The notes under the pieces were generated by a model. It was given only the letters and a program-made list of their open reading frames with translations, did no database searches and was not told the origin of the DNA. Position numbers and translations under genes: made by a program. DNA of 64,000 nucleotides, from NCBI RefSeq assembly GCF_014201675.1, contig NZ_JACHEZ010000003.1, forward strand, positions 186,001-250,000, written 5' to 3'. Below are positions 6,489 through 16,447 of the stretch, one piece after another. This DNA is from Oceanithermus desulfurans. Its GTDB lineage: Bacteria > Deinococcota > Deinococci > Deinococcales > Marinithermaceae. The first letter of the stretch is position 1, and every line of letters starts with the position of its first letter.

Positions 6489-7999
6489 TGGCGGAAGACC
6501 CGCTGCCCGGTGAAGACCATGGCCATGCCGGCCGCGTCGGCGGCGGCGATCGAGTCGGCGTCGCGCTTGGAACCGCCCGGCTGGATGACCGCGCGCACGC
6601 CGTATTCGGCGGCGAGACGCACCACGTCGTCGAAGGGGAAGAAGGCGTCGGAGGCCATCACCGCGCCGCGGGCGGCCTCGCCGGCCTGCTCGAGCGCGTG
6701 CCGGGCGGCGTCGATGCGGCTGGTCTGCCCCATGCCCAGACCCACGGTCGCCCCGCCCCGCGCCAGCGCGATGGCGTTGGAGCGCAGCGCCCGCACCACC
6801 TTCCAGGCAAAGCGCAGGTCGGCCCACTCGTCCTCGGTGGGAGCGCTCTGGGTGACCACCCGCAGGGCGGAGGCCTCGAGCGGCGCCACGTCGGCGTCCT
6901 GCACCAGCAGGCCGCCGCGCAGCCGCCTGAAGTCCAGGTATTCGCCGCGCGCGGGCTCGGGCACCCGCAGAAGCCGCAGGTTCTTCTTGTGCGCGAGCGC
7001 CTCGCGCGCCGCGCCGGAAAACCCCGGCGCCAGCACCACTTCGAGGAAGATCGGCGCCAGCTTCGCGGCGGTCTCCGCGTCCACGGGGCGGTTGAGAGCG
7101 ACGATGCCCCCGAAGATGCTCACCGGGTCAGCGTCGTGGGCCTTCTGGAAGGCTTCGGCCAGCGTCGGCGCCACGGCCGCGCCGCAGGGGTTCTGGTGCT
7201 TGACGGCCACCGCCGCCGGCTCCGTGAAGGCGCTCACCAGGTTCCAGGCGGCCTCGGCGTCGCCGTAGTTGTTGAAACTCATCGCCTTGCCCTGGAGCTG
7301 CTCGGCCTCGAGCAGCGGCCCCGTCTCGCCCCGCACCCGGTAGAGCGCCGCCGCCTGGTGCGGGTTCTCGCCGTAGCGCAGGTCCCCCGCCTTGTCGAGG
7401 ACGAGCAGCCTGCGCTCCGGAAAGCGCCCCTCCAACCGATCGGCGAACCACCCGGCGATCGCGGCGTCGTAGGCGGCGGTGTGGGCGAAGGCACGCGCGG
7501 CCAGCCGCTCGCGCAGCTGCGCGGCGACCCGGTCGTCGCCTGTGGCGAGGGCCGCGAGCACCGCGGGGTAATCCTCGGGCCGCACCACGGCCCAGACCCG
7601 GGGATGGTTCTTGGCCGCCGCCCGCAGCAGCGTGGGGCCGCCGATGTCGATCTGCTCCAGCGCCTCCGCCGCCTCTGCCCCCGCGGCCACGGTGCGCTCG
7701 AAGGGGTAGAGGTTGACGGCGACCAGGTCGAAGGGCGCGATGCCGAGTTCTTCGAGCTCGTCCAGCTGGTCGGCGCGCGCCAGCACCCCGGCGTGCACGC
7801 GGGGGTGCAGCGTCTTCACCCGACCGCCCAGCACCTCGGGGAAGCCCGTCACCCGCTCGACCGGCGTGACCGCGAGCCCGGCGTCGGCGAGGACGCGGGC
7901 CGTCCCCCCGGTGGAGACCAGCTCGAACCCCAGCGCCGCGAGCCCGCGGGCGAACTCCAGCAGACCCGTCTTGTCCGATACCGATAGCAAGGCGCGCAT
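6485..7999 (-). CDS. purH: Bifunctional AICAR transformylase/IMP cyclohydrolase
   Basis: 504 residues, catalysing the last two steps of IMP synthesis. The N-terminal MGS-like cyclohydrolase domain has SVSDKTGL, KTLHPRVHAG and VAVNLYPFERT. The C-terminal transformylase has RYGENPHQAAA, the catalytic KHQNPCGAA, SIFGGIVALNRP and a conserved tail (SDAFFPFDDVV, IQPGGSKRD). ATG 7999 is six bases from TAGAAT. It lies alone and is convergent with the 54-residue ORF, overlapping by four bases. Confidence 0.97.
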   Translation of the reverse strand: MRALLSVSDKTGLLEFARGLAALGFELVSTGGTARVLADAGLAVTPVERVTGFPEVLGGRVKTLHPRVHAGVLARADQLDELEELGIAPFDLVAVNLYPFERTVAAGAEAAEALEQIDIGGPTLLRAAAKNHPRVWAVVRPEDYPAVLAALATGDDRVAAQLRERLAARAFAHTAAYDAAIAGWFADRLEGRFPERRLLVLDKAGDLRYGENPHQAAALYRVRGETGPLLEAEQLQGKAMSFNNYGDAEAAWNLVSAFTEPAAVAVKHQNPCGAAVAPTLAEAFQKAHDADPVSIFGGIVALNRPVDAETAAKLAPIFLEVVLAPGFSGAAREALAHKKNLRLLRVPEPARGEYLDFRRLRGGLLVQDADVAPLEASALRVVTQSAPTEDEWADLRFAWKVVRALRSNAIALARGGATVGLGMGQTSRIDAARHALEQAGEAARGAVMASDAFFPFDDVVRLAAEYGVRAVIQPGGSKRDADSIAAADAAGMAMVFTGQRVFRH

Positions 8000-8005
8000 G
8001 GGGGC

Positions 8006-8011
8006 ATTCTA
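8006..8011 (-). promoter_or_regulatory. Leaderless-type promoter of purH
   Basis: TAGAAT on the minus strand, six bases before the ATG. Confidence 0.6.
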
Positions 8012-8038
8012 CCGCCGGACGGGGCCCGGCCTGACGGT

Positions 8039-9388
8039 TCAGAAGGGGCCGCGCCGCGGCGCCCGCCCGAGGAGGGCAAGTCCCAGGGCGAGCAGCAAGA
8101 CCGGCGCCTCACCGAAGCGCACGTAGGGGGTGCGGCCGTCCAGCCGCGCATAGGCGGCAGCGAGCACCCCCGGCCGGCCGCGCTCGAGCCGGGCGGTCAC
8201 GCGGCCGTAGGGGTCGACCACCGCGGTGATGCCGTCGTTGCCCGCGCGCAGGAGCCAGCGGCCCGTCTCCACCGCTCGCAGGCGGCCCATGGCGAAGTGC
8301 TGCGCCGCGCCGAAGCTGGGGCCGAACCAGGCGTCGTTGCTGACGTTCACCAGCACCCGCGCCCCCTCGCGCGCCAGCCTGCGGGCGATGCCGGGAAAGA
8401 CCGACTCGTAACAGACGTAGGCGCCGTAAGGCCCCAGGGGTTCGATGCGCGTCCCGGCGACGGTGTCCGCGAGCGGTCCCAGGCCGAAGGCGTCGAAGAA
8501 GTAGCCGTAGACCCAGCCCAGAAGCGGCCGCCAGGGAAAGAACTCGCCGAAGGGCACCAGGCGGTGCTTGTCGTAGACCGCGCGCACCCCGCCGTCCTGC
8601 CACCAGACGACGCGGTTGCGGTAGCCCTCCTGGTAGGCGGCGACGCCCGCGACGAGCGCGCGGGGGCCCAGCCAGGACTCGAGGCCGTCCGGCAGCCGCG
8701 GCACCGCGGTCTCGGGCCAGACCACCACCCCCACCCCCGGGTTCGCCGCCAAACCGCTGCGGGTCAGCTCCAGGTAGCGCCGCTCGGAGTCCACCCCCCG
8801 CACCTTGGCCAGCGGGTCGATCGCGCCCTGCACCAGCAGCGCCCGTTCCCCACCCGCGGCCTGCGGCAGCGGCCACAACCACAACAACGCCCAGGGCACG
8901 AGCGCCAGGTAGCGCCCCCGCGCCAGCGCGTAGGCCGTGAGCAACACCGCCAGCGTCAGCAGGTGCACGCCCCCCAAAGCCGCCAGCATGCGGCCGGGGG
9001 CGTCGGTAAGGGCGTAGCCGAGGTCGCCCCAGGGGAAGGCCAGCACACCCAGGTTGGCGCGCAGGTAGTCGAGGAGCAGCCACCCCCCCAGTAGCGCGAG
9101 ACCGCGCCGCCCCAGAAGGTAGACGACCAGGGCCCAGAACCCCGCCTCGGCCGCGATCATGGGTACGAAGGGCAGGGCCCCGAGCCCGCCGAACATCGCG
9201 GTGAAGCTCTGGGGCAGCCAGATCAGGTGCACGCCCCAGAACCCGAGGCCCGCCAGAAAGGCCGCCCGCGTCCGGCGGGGGCCGCTCCAGATCCGCAGCA
9301 GCAGGGCGAGCGGCAGCGGCGCCAGCCAGCCCCAGGTGAAGGGAGGCAGCGTAAGCGCCAGCGCCGCGCCCAACAAGAAGGCCACCAT
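8039..9388 (-). CDS. lnt: Apolipoprotein N-acyltransferase
   Basis: 449 residues. The N-terminal half is a bundle of membrane segments, the C-terminal half a nitrilase-type domain facing the periplasm. Catalytic triad regions are visible: Glu in VVWPETAVP, Lys in YDKHRLVPFGEFFP and Cys in YVCYESVFPG. It transfers an acyl chain from phospholipid to the N-terminal Cys of lipoproteins. The start MVAFLLGAALALTLPPF is six bases from TAGTTT and begins directly with a membrane helix. purH lies downstream in the same direction, about 40 bases away. Confidence 0.93.
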   Translation of the reverse strand: MVAFLLGAALALTLPPFTWGWLAPLPLALLLRIWSGPRRTRAAFLAGLGFWGVHLIWLPQSFTAMFGGLGALPFVPMIAAEAGFWALVVYLLGRRGLALLGGWLLLDYLRANLGVLAFPWGDLGYALTDAPGRMLAALGGVHLLTLAVLLTAYALARGRYLALVPWALLWLWPLPQAAGGERALLVQGAIDPLAKVRGVDSERRYLELTRSGLAANPGVGVVVWPETAVPRLPDGLESWLGPRALVAGVAAYQEGYRNRVVWWQDGGVRAVYDKHRLVPFGEFFPWRPLLGWVYGYFFDAFGLGPLADTVAGTRIEPLGPYGAYVCYESVFPGIARRLAREGARVLVNVSNDAWFGPSFGAAQHFAMGRLRAVETGRWLLRAGNDGITAVVDPYGRVTARLERGRPGVLAAAYARLDGRTPYVRFGEAPVLLLALGLALLGRAPRRGPF

Positions 9389-9394
9389 GGACCC

Positions 9395-9400
9395 AAACTA
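9395..9400 (-). promoter_or_regulatory. Leaderless-type promoter of lnt
   Basis: TAGTTT on the minus strand, six bases before ATG 9388; back to back with the promoter at 9445. Confidence 0.5.
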
Positions 9401-9444
9401 CCGCCCCCGGGTGAGAATTGCCCGACGCCGGCTCCCGCATCCCG

Positions 9445-9450
9445 TAAACT
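9445..9450 (+). promoter_or_regulatory. Leaderless-type promoter of phosphoesterase gene
   Basis: TAAACT followed by AGAGCC and ATG 9457. Confidence 0.6.
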
Positions 9451-9456
9451 AGAGCC

Positions 9457-10167
9457 ATGCGCCTCGGCCTGTTTTCGGACGTCCACGCCAACTTTCCGGC
9501 CCTGGAGGCCACGTTGGGGACGCTGGACGAGGAGGGGGTGGACTTCCTCCTCTGCCTCGGCGACGTGGTGGGCTACGGCCCGCACCCGCGCGAGGTGGTT
9601 CAGCTGCTGCGCCGGCGCAACATCGTCTGCACCCTCGGCTCCTCCGACGCCAACCTGGCCTTCCCCTTCGCCAAGACCGAGCGCGAGGGGGTGGCCGACG
9701 AAATCCTCGACTGGACCCGCGAACAGCTGACCGACGAGGAACTGCACTGGCTGCGCTACCTCCCCGTCACCTACCGCCTCCACACCCCCTTCGGGCGGCT
9801 GCGCGGCTTTCACGGCCTGCCCTACCAGCCGGAAAAACGCTTTCCGCTCTCCAAGCCCTCGGCCGAGCTGATCCCCGTCTTCGAGCGGTTGTCGAGCCGC
9901 ATCGTCGTCACCGGCGGCAGCCACGTACCCTTCCACCGCCAGGTGGGCGACTACTGGCTGATCGATCCCGGCTCGGTGGGCATGACGCTGGGCGGCGAGC
10001 CCGGCGCCGACGCCATGATCCTCACGATCGCGGAGGACGCCGTCGAGGTGGAAACGCTCAAGATCGACTACGACATCGGCCAGACCGTCTTCGACGTGCA
10101 GGCCTGGGGGCTCCCGGACGTGGTGGCCCAGGCGATCCGCAACGGCGGCCTAGCCGAAGAGCTCTAG
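9457..10167 (+). CDS. Calcineurin-like metallophosphoesterase (YfcE/MJ0936-like)
   Basis: 236 residues with the metal-binding motifs in order: FSDVHANF (D8, H10), LGDVVGYGPHP, SDAN (in place of GNHD), then GGSHVPFHRQ and IDPGSVG near the C-terminus. Proteins of this size and motif set are Mn-dependent phosphodiesterases of unclear natural substrate. ATG 9457 follows a leaderless-type -10 box. Its last 18 bases overlap the queG end on the other strand. Confidence 0.85.
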   Translation: MRLGLFSDVHANFPALEATLGTLDEEGVDFLLCLGDVVGYGPHPREVVQLLRRRNIVCTLGSSDANLAFPFAKTEREGVADEILDWTREQLTDEELHWLRYLPVTYRLHTPFGRLRGFHGLPYQPEKRFPLSKPSAELIPVFERLSSRIVVTGGSHVPFHRQVGDYWLIDPGSVGMTLGGEPGADAMILTIAEDAVEVETLKIDYDIGQTVFDVQAWGLPDVVAQAIRNGGLAEEL

Positions 10168-11241
10168 CGCCCGGTTCACGTAGCCGCGCGCGGCCTCCCC
10201 CAGCGAGCCGCGCGCGCCCGCGGCCTCCGCGCCCCTGCCGGTGCGCGCGGCGGCGGCGGCTGCGGTGGCCCGGACCCGCTCGCTTGGATCGGCCAGCGCC
10301 GCGGGCAAGAGTCTCGCCAGCGCCTCGGGGTCGCGGTTGGCGAGGACGATCAGGGCGTTGCGCGCCAGCGCCGCGCGGCCGCTGCGAAGGAAGGCGCTGC
10401 CCGCGTAGCGCCGTGCGAAGGCCCGGTTGGAAAGCCTGAAGAAACCCTCCAGGTCGGGCCAGGCCAGCTCCGGATCGGGGAGCGGGTCCGCGGCGCGCGG
10501 CCTGCGGTTCCAGGGGCAGACGGTCTGGCAGTCGTCGCAGCCGAAGAGCCGGTCGCCGATGCCGTCCCAGAGTTCCAGGGGGACGAGGCCGCGGTGCTCG
10601 ATCGTCCAGTAGCTGACGCAGCGGCGGGCGTCGACGACGCCGTCGGCGACGATCGCCCCGGTGGGGCAGGCCTGCACGCAGGCGGCGCAGCGGCCGCAGC
10701 GATTCGGATGGGGCGCGGCGGGGGGCGCGGGCCAGGAGGTCAGCAACACCGCGAGGTGCCGGTAGCTGCCGCCCTGCTGGGTGAGCCACAGGCCGTTGCG
10801 GCCGATCCAACCGCCGCCCGCGGCCGCGGCGTAGGCCTGTTCCAGCACCGGGCCGTGGTCGACGTAGCCGCGGCAGCGCCCCCCGAGACGCCCACAGAGG
10901 TCTTCGAGGTCGCGCAGCCGGGGATCGATCCGCAGGTGGTAGTCACGCACCCAGGCGTAGCGGGCCACCCGGCCCAGCCGCACGCCCCCCGCCGGCCGGG
11001 GCGGCTCGGGGTAGGCGTAGGAAAGGCTGAGCACCAGCGCGCCGCGGAACCAGGGGAAGCGGCGTGCGGGATCGATGCGCGCGTGGGGGTCGCGCGCCAG
11101 GTAGGCCATGCCGGCGTGCCGCCCCGCCGCGAGCCAGTCCAGGTAGGCGCGGCCGTAGGCCTCGGGCAGGCGCGCCGGCGCGAAATGCACGTCGAACCCA
11201 CGCCGACGGGCGGCGTGGGCGAGTTCCTCGAGCGGGTTCAT
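10150..11241 (-). CDS. queG: Epoxyqueuosine reductase
   Basis: 363 residues; performs the last step of queuosine tRNA modification with cobalamin and two 4Fe-4S clusters. The cluster ligands are in CGRCAACVQACPTGAI and CDDCQTVCPWNRR, with a further Cys at RRCVSYW. The C-terminal 80 residues are Ala/Arg-rich HEAT-like repeats, as in the family. It lies four bases downstream of the parvulin gene and probably shares its transcript. queA, for an earlier step of the same pathway, is at 24.5 kb. Confidence 0.93.
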   Translation of the reverse strand: MNPLEELAHAARRRGFDVHFAPARLPEAYGRAYLDWLAAGRHAGMAYLARDPHARIDPARRFPWFRGALVLSLSYAYPEPPRPAGGVRLGRVARYAWVRDYHLRIDPRLRDLEDLCGRLGGRCRGYVDHGPVLEQAYAAAAGGGWIGRNGLWLTQQGGSYRHLAVLLTSWPAPPAAPHPNRCGRCAACVQACPTGAIVADGVVDARRCVSYWTIEHRGLVPLELWDGIGDRLFGCDDCQTVCPWNRRPRAADPLPDPELAWPDLEGFFRLSNRAFARRYAGSAFLRSGRAALARNALIVLANRDPEALARLLPAALADPSERVRATAAAAAARTGRGAEAAGARGSLGEAARGYVNRALELFG

Positions 11242-11245
11242 GGGG

Positions 11246-12172
11246 TCACTGCACGCGGTCGGGGTAGACCTCCGCGTCGGCGTGCGCCACCAGGTTCTTG
11301 ACGAAGCGTTCGATGGCCCGGCTTTCGATCCGGGCGCGGATCTGACCCCGCACCTCCTCGTAGGGGCGCACGCGCGCGGGAAGCCGCTCGTTCATGCGGA
11401 TCACGTGCCAGCCGAACTGGGTCTGGACCGGCTTGGAGACCTGGCCGGGCTGGAGCGCCAGGGCGGCCCGCTCGAACTCGGGCACGAAGCGGCCCAGGGC
11501 GACGCAGCCAAGGTCGCCCCCGCGCGGGGCGGAGCCCGGGTCCTTGGACACCTGCCGGGCCAGCTCAGCGAAGTCGGCGCCGTCCTTGAGGCGGGCGATC
11601 ACGTCCTCGGCCTCCTCGCGGCTGGGAACCAGGATGTGCGCGGTGCAGATCTGCTCGGGCTCGGCGTAGGCGCTTTGGTCGAGCAGGTAGAGCATGCGCG
11701 TGGCGGCCTCCGACACCCTCAGGCGCTCGCGGATCCAGCCGATCATGGCCTTGTAGGCCATGGCGTCGTAGGCCATGCGCCGGTAGGTGGCCACGTCGGG
11801 GATGCCGTACTGCTTGAGCGCGGCGAGGAAGGCGTCCTCGCCGGAAAGCCGCTGCTTGGCCTGTTCGACGCGGCGGTCGATCGTGGCCTCGTCGGGCGCG
11901 AGGCCGAGGCGCTCGGCCGCCTGGACGACGACGGCGTCCTGCACCATCCGCTGGAGGTACTGCTTCTTCAGCGGCGCCAGCTGGGCGCGCTGCTCGTCGC
12001 TGAGCGCCGCGCCGCCGGTGCTTTGGCGGAGGAAGAGGTCGAACTGCAGGTCCAGGTCGGCCTGGGTGATGACGCGGTCGCCCACCCGGGCCACCACGGT
12101 CGCGGCGCTCGCCAGCGCCGGCGCGGCGAGCAGGGCGAGGATCAGCAGGAACGCAAAGGGTCGTTTGTGCAT
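11246..12172 (-). CDS. Periplasmic parvulin-type peptidyl-prolyl isomerase (SurA/PrsA-like)
   Basis: 308 residues with a signal peptide (MHKRPFAFLLILALLAAPAL, cleavage near ASA), a SurA-like N-terminal helical part (VARVGDRVITQADLD) and a parvulin domain at roughly residues 165-265 (HILVPSREEAEDV, FAELARQVSKDPGS, GGDLGCVALG, FGWHVIRM). There is no lipobox, so it is likely soluble in the periplasm. It probably assists outer-membrane or secreted protein folding, in keeping with bamA 4 kb away. Leaderless-type promoter; queG follows. Confidence 0.9.
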   Translation of the reverse strand: MHKRPFAFLLILALLAAPALASAATVVARVGDRVITQADLDLQFDLFLRQSTGGAALSDEQRAQLAPLKKQYLQRMVQDAVVVQAAERLGLAPDEATIDRRVEQAKQRLSGEDAFLAALKQYGIPDVATYRRMAYDAMAYKAMIGWIRERLRVSEAATRMLYLLDQSAYAEPEQICTAHILVPSREEAEDVIARLKDGADFAELARQVSKDPGSAPRGGDLGCVALGRFVPEFERAALALQPGQVSKPVQTQFGWHVIRMNERLPARVRPYEEVRGQIRARIESRAIERFVKNLVAHADAEVYPDRVQ

Positions 12173-12181
12173 GCGCCCATG

Positions 12182-13846
<1,665 letters not shown>

Positions 13847-13914
13847 GTACGTTTGGCTGCGTCTCTTGCGCAGTTACATTCTACCACGAACTGGACATTC
13901 TCCGGCCGCGTGGG

Positions 13915-13920
13915 TAACGT
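13915..13920 (+). promoter_or_regulatory. Leaderless-type promoter of DUF218 gene
   Basis: TAACGT, then GGGGCC and GTG 13927. Confidence 0.5.
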
Positions 13921-13926
13921 GGGGCC

Positions 13927-14460
13927 GTGCGGAGATGGCGCGTAGGCCTCGCCGGACTGGCGCTCTTGGGAGCGCTGGTCGCGGCCCGCGTGCCCGAGGC
14001 CGCGGCCGAGCCCCGGCAGGCGCTGGTGCTGGGCGCGGCCCAGTACGACGGCGTCCCCTCGCCCGTCTTCCGCGCCCGCCTGGACGCCGCCCTGGAACTG
14101 TACCGCAGCGGCCGCACGGCACGCATCGTGGTCAGCGGCGGCCGCGCCCCCGGCGACCGCTTCAGCGAGGGGGCGTCGGGCTGCCGCTACCTGGAGGACC
14201 GCGGGGTGCCCGCCGCGGCGCTGGCCTGCGAGACCGAGAGCCACAGCACCTGGGAAAACCTGCTACGGGCCCGGCCGTTGCTCGAGCCCGGTCCCGTCTG
14301 GATCGTTACCGACGAACCCCACCTGCCGCGGGCGCTGCTGCTGGCGCGCCGGCTCGGCCTCGAGGCGCGCGGCTGGCCGGTGCGGGGGCATTTTTCCAGC
14401 AGCTACCGGCTGCGCGAGCGGCTGCTCTACGCGCTCGCGCGGCTGGGGTTCACCCACTGA
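13927..14460 (+). CDS. DUF218/YdcF-like protein
   Basis: 177 residues with an N-terminal hydrophobic segment (MRRWRVGLAGLALLGALVAA) that is either a signal peptide or an anchor. The rest fits the DUF218 (SanA/ElyC/YdcF) fold: ALVLGAAQYDG, PSPVFRARLDAALELYRSG, IVVSGGRAPGD, ESHSTWENL, WIVTDEPHLPRA. Members act in envelope maintenance, but the reaction is not established. GTG 13927 is placed by the -10 box six bases upstream. Convergent with the DivIVA-domain gene. Confidence 0.85.
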   Translation: MRRWRVGLAGLALLGALVAARVPEAAAEPRQALVLGAAQYDGVPSPVFRARLDAALELYRSGRTARIVVSGGRAPGDRFSEGASGCRYLEDRGVPAAALACETESHSTWENLLRARPLLEPGPVWIVTDEPHLPRALLLARRLGLEARGWPVRGHFSSSYRLRERLLYALARLGFTH

Positions 14461-14464
14461 GGCT

Positions 14465-14911
14465 TCAGTCGCCGCCGTTTTCGAGGGATTTGAGGTAGCC
14501 CTCGAGCAAGGCCCGGAACTGCTCCTTGAAGAGGTCACGTTCGCGGCGCAGCACGTCCAGGTCGCGCTGGACCCGCTTCACGTGCTCCACCGCCTCGCGC
14601 AGGGTCTGCTCCTTGAGGCTCTGGGCCTCCTTGACGATCAGCTCGGCCTCGCGCTGCGCCTGCTGCTTGACGTCGCGGGCGATGCGCTCGGCCGCCACCA
14701 CGGCACGCTTGAGCTCCTCCTCGTTCTGGCGGTGCTGCTGGAGGCTCTCTTCCAGCTCGGCCACCTGCTGCTCGAGCCGCTGCTTTTCCTCGACCAGCTC
14801 AGCGACGAAGTCGGCCAGCTGCGCCAGGTAGGCGCGCACCTCCTCGACCGCGTAACCGCGCAGGCCGCGCTTGAACTCCTGATAACGGATGTCGAGCGAG
14901 TTGAACTCCAT
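14465..14911 (-). CDS. DivIVA-domain coiled-coil protein
   Basis: 148 residues. The N-terminus (SLDIRYQEFKRGLRGYAVEEVRAYL minus ends) is the conserved DivIVA membrane-binding head, followed by a continuous coiled coil of about 110 residues rich in Glu, Gln and Arg. DivIVA proteins sense curved membrane at poles and septa. The ATG at 14911 lies eight bases from a TAGACT box that overlaps the stop of the YggS-type gene. A longer frame upstream belongs to that gene and is not part of this protein. Confidence 0.9.
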   Translation of the reverse strand: MEFNSLDIRYQEFKRGLRGYAVEEVRAYLAQLADFVAELVEEKQRLEQQVAELEESLQQHRQNEEELKRAVVAAERIARDVKQQAQREAELIVKEAQSLKEQTLREAVEHVKRVQRDLDVLRRERDLFKEQFRALLEGYLKSLENGGD

Positions 14912-14919
14912 CGCTGACC

Positions 14920-14925
14920 AGTCTA
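14920..14925 (-). promoter_or_regulatory. -10 box of the DivIVA-domain gene
   Basis: TAGACT on the minus strand, eight bases from ATG 14911; its first three bases are the stop codon of the upstream gene. Confidence 0.4.
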
Positions 14926-15564
14926 CCCCTCGAAGAGCGCTCGTCCCACACGCACCAGGGTGGCCCCCTCCTCGACGGCCACCTCGTAGTCGCCGGACAT
15001 TCCCATGGACAGCTCGGGGAGGCCGTGCTCGCGCGCCATCGCAGCCAGCTCCCGGAAGACCCAGCGCACCTCTTCGGGGTCGTCCGCCAGCGGGGCCATC
15101 GTCATCAGACCCCGCAGCTCCAGGGGTTCCAGACCCCGCAGCGCGCGCACCGCCGCGTCCAGCGCGGACGGATCGAGGCCGTGCTTCTGCGGCTCCTGCG
15201 CCACGTTGACCTCCAGCAGGATCCGCGGCCGGTAGCCCTCGCGCTCGGCGCGCGCCGCCAGCGCCTCGGCGAGCCGCAGCGAGTCCACCGAGTGGACCAG
15301 CCGGAAGGGGCGCAGGTAGCGCACCTTGTTGCGCTGCAGGGGGCCGATGAAGTGCCACTCGCGCTCGGGCCAGGCGGCGATCTTGGGGCGCGCCTCCTGG
15401 ATGCGGTTCTCGCCCAGGGGGAAGTCGCCGTAGCGCAGCACCTTGCGCTCGATCTCGTCCAGGCCGTGGCCCTTGGTCACGGCCACCAGACGCACGTCCG
15501 CGGGGTCGCGCCCGGCGCGCCGGGCCGCGGCCTCGATGCGGGCGAGCACCTCGGGAAGGGCCAT
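14923..15564 (-). CDS. YggS-family PLP homeostasis protein
   Basis: 213 residues, standard size. It shows the PLP lysine in LVAVTKGH, then GENRIQEA, WHFIGPLQRNKVRYL, HSVDSLRLAEAL, LLEVNVAQEPQKHG, GLMTMAPL and SMGMSGDYEVAVEEGATLVRVG. The fold matches the N-terminal barrel of alanine racemase but without racemase activity; the family controls free pyridoxal phosphate. It lies two bases downstream of the phosphorylase gene in an operon running toward the DivIVA-domain gene, a common pairing with cell-division genes. Confidence 0.94.
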   Translation of the reverse strand: MALPEVLARIEAAARRAGRDPADVRLVAVTKGHGLDEIERKVLRYGDFPLGENRIQEARPKIAAWPEREWHFIGPLQRNKVRYLRPFRLVHSVDSLRLAEALAARAEREGYRPRILLEVNVAQEPQKHGLDPSALDAAVRALRGLEPLELRGLMTMAPLADDPEEVRWVFRELAAMAREHGLPELSMGMSGDYEVAVEEGATLVRVGRALFEG

Positions 15565-15566
15565 CG

Positions 15567-16388
15567 CTAGGGCAGCTCGGCGACGATGCCGGCCACGAGC
15601 CTGCGGAAGACCGGGCTGCGCTCCTGGGCCACCCGGATCACCTCCTGCTCGTCGGCGTGGTGGGTGCTGTCGGCCAGCGCCATGTCGGTGATCGTGGAAA
15701 GCCCCAGCACCCGCGCACCTAGGTGGCGCAGCGCGATCACTTCGGGCACGGTGGACATCCCGATGGCGTCGGCGTACATGCCGTAGCGGTAGATCCGGAG
15801 CTCGCTGCGGCTGGCGTAGCTGGGCCCGCTGATGGCCAGGTAGACCCCTTCGCGCAGGCGCACGTCCTGGGCCCGGGCCACCCGCCGCGCCACCTCCAGG
15901 TACTCGGGGTCGTAGGCGTCGAAGGTCACGGGGAAACGGGGGCCGAGCCGGGGGTCGTTGGGCCCGCGCAGCGGGTTTTCGCCCATGGCGTTGATGAAGT
16001 CCAGGTGGAGCATGAAGTCGCCCGCCCGGAAGGCCGGGTTGAGCCCGCCGGCCGCCGAGGTGACGACGAAGCGCGCGGCGCCCAGGAAGTAGCCGACCCG
16101 CACCGGGAAGACCACCCGTTCCATCGGGTAGCCCTCGTAAAAGTGCACCCGGCCCTTGTAGGCCACCACGGACCGCCCCGCGAGCCGCCCCAGGATCAGC
16201 TTGCCCTCGTGGCCCGGCGCCGTGGACACCGGGAAACCCGGAATCTCGCCGTAGGGGATCTCGGCCACGGTGTCGATCTCGTCCGCGAGCGGGCCCAGGC
16301 CCGACCCCAGAACGAGGCCCAGTTCCGGTGAAAAATCGGTGCGCGCGCGCACCGCCTCCACCGCGTTCATGATCGCCTCGTAGCTCAC
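15567..16388 (-). CDS. Purine nucleoside phosphorylase, likely 6-aminopurine type
   Basis: 273 residues of the trimeric PNP/MTAP family: GSGLGPLADEI, STAPGHEGKLILG, GRVHFYEGYPMERVVFPVRV, TSAAGGLNP, GMSTVPEVIALRHLG. It splits purine nucleosides with phosphate. At the base-binding site it has Asp (D235, STITDMA) where human PNP has Asn243, and YASRSE where PNP has FETVAE. Both changes are MTAP-like, so I infer a preference for adenosine or methylthioadenosine over guanosine. GTG 16388 is six bases from TAACGT. First gene of a probable operon with the YggS-type gene. Confidence 0.9.
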   Translation of the reverse strand: MSYEAIMNAVEAVRARTDFSPELGLVLGSGLGPLADEIDTVAEIPYGEIPGFPVSTAPGHEGKLILGRLAGRSVVAYKGRVHFYEGYPMERVVFPVRVGYFLGAARFVVTSAAGGLNPAFRAGDFMLHLDFINAMGENPLRGPNDPRLGPRFPVTFDAYDPEYLEVARRVARAQDVRLREGVYLAISGPSYASRSELRIYRYGMYADAIGMSTVPEVIALRHLGARVLGLSTITDMALADSTHHADEQEVIRVAQERSPVFRRLVAGIVAELP

Positions 16389-16394
16389 GATATT

Positions 16395-16400
16395 ACGTTA
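16395..16400 (-). promoter_or_regulatory. Leaderless-type promoter of phosphorylase gene
   Basis: TAACGT on the minus strand, six bases from GTG 16388; faces away from the bamA promoter 36 bp off. Confidence 0.45.
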
Positions 16401-16435
16401 CCACACGGGTCTCACGCCTACTTCACCCGTGGCGG

Positions 16436-16441
16436 TAGCAT
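16436..16441 (+). promoter_or_regulatory. Leaderless-type promoter of bamA
   Basis: TAGCAT then CAGGGT and ATG 16448. Confidence 0.5.
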
Positions 16442-16447
16442 CAGGGT

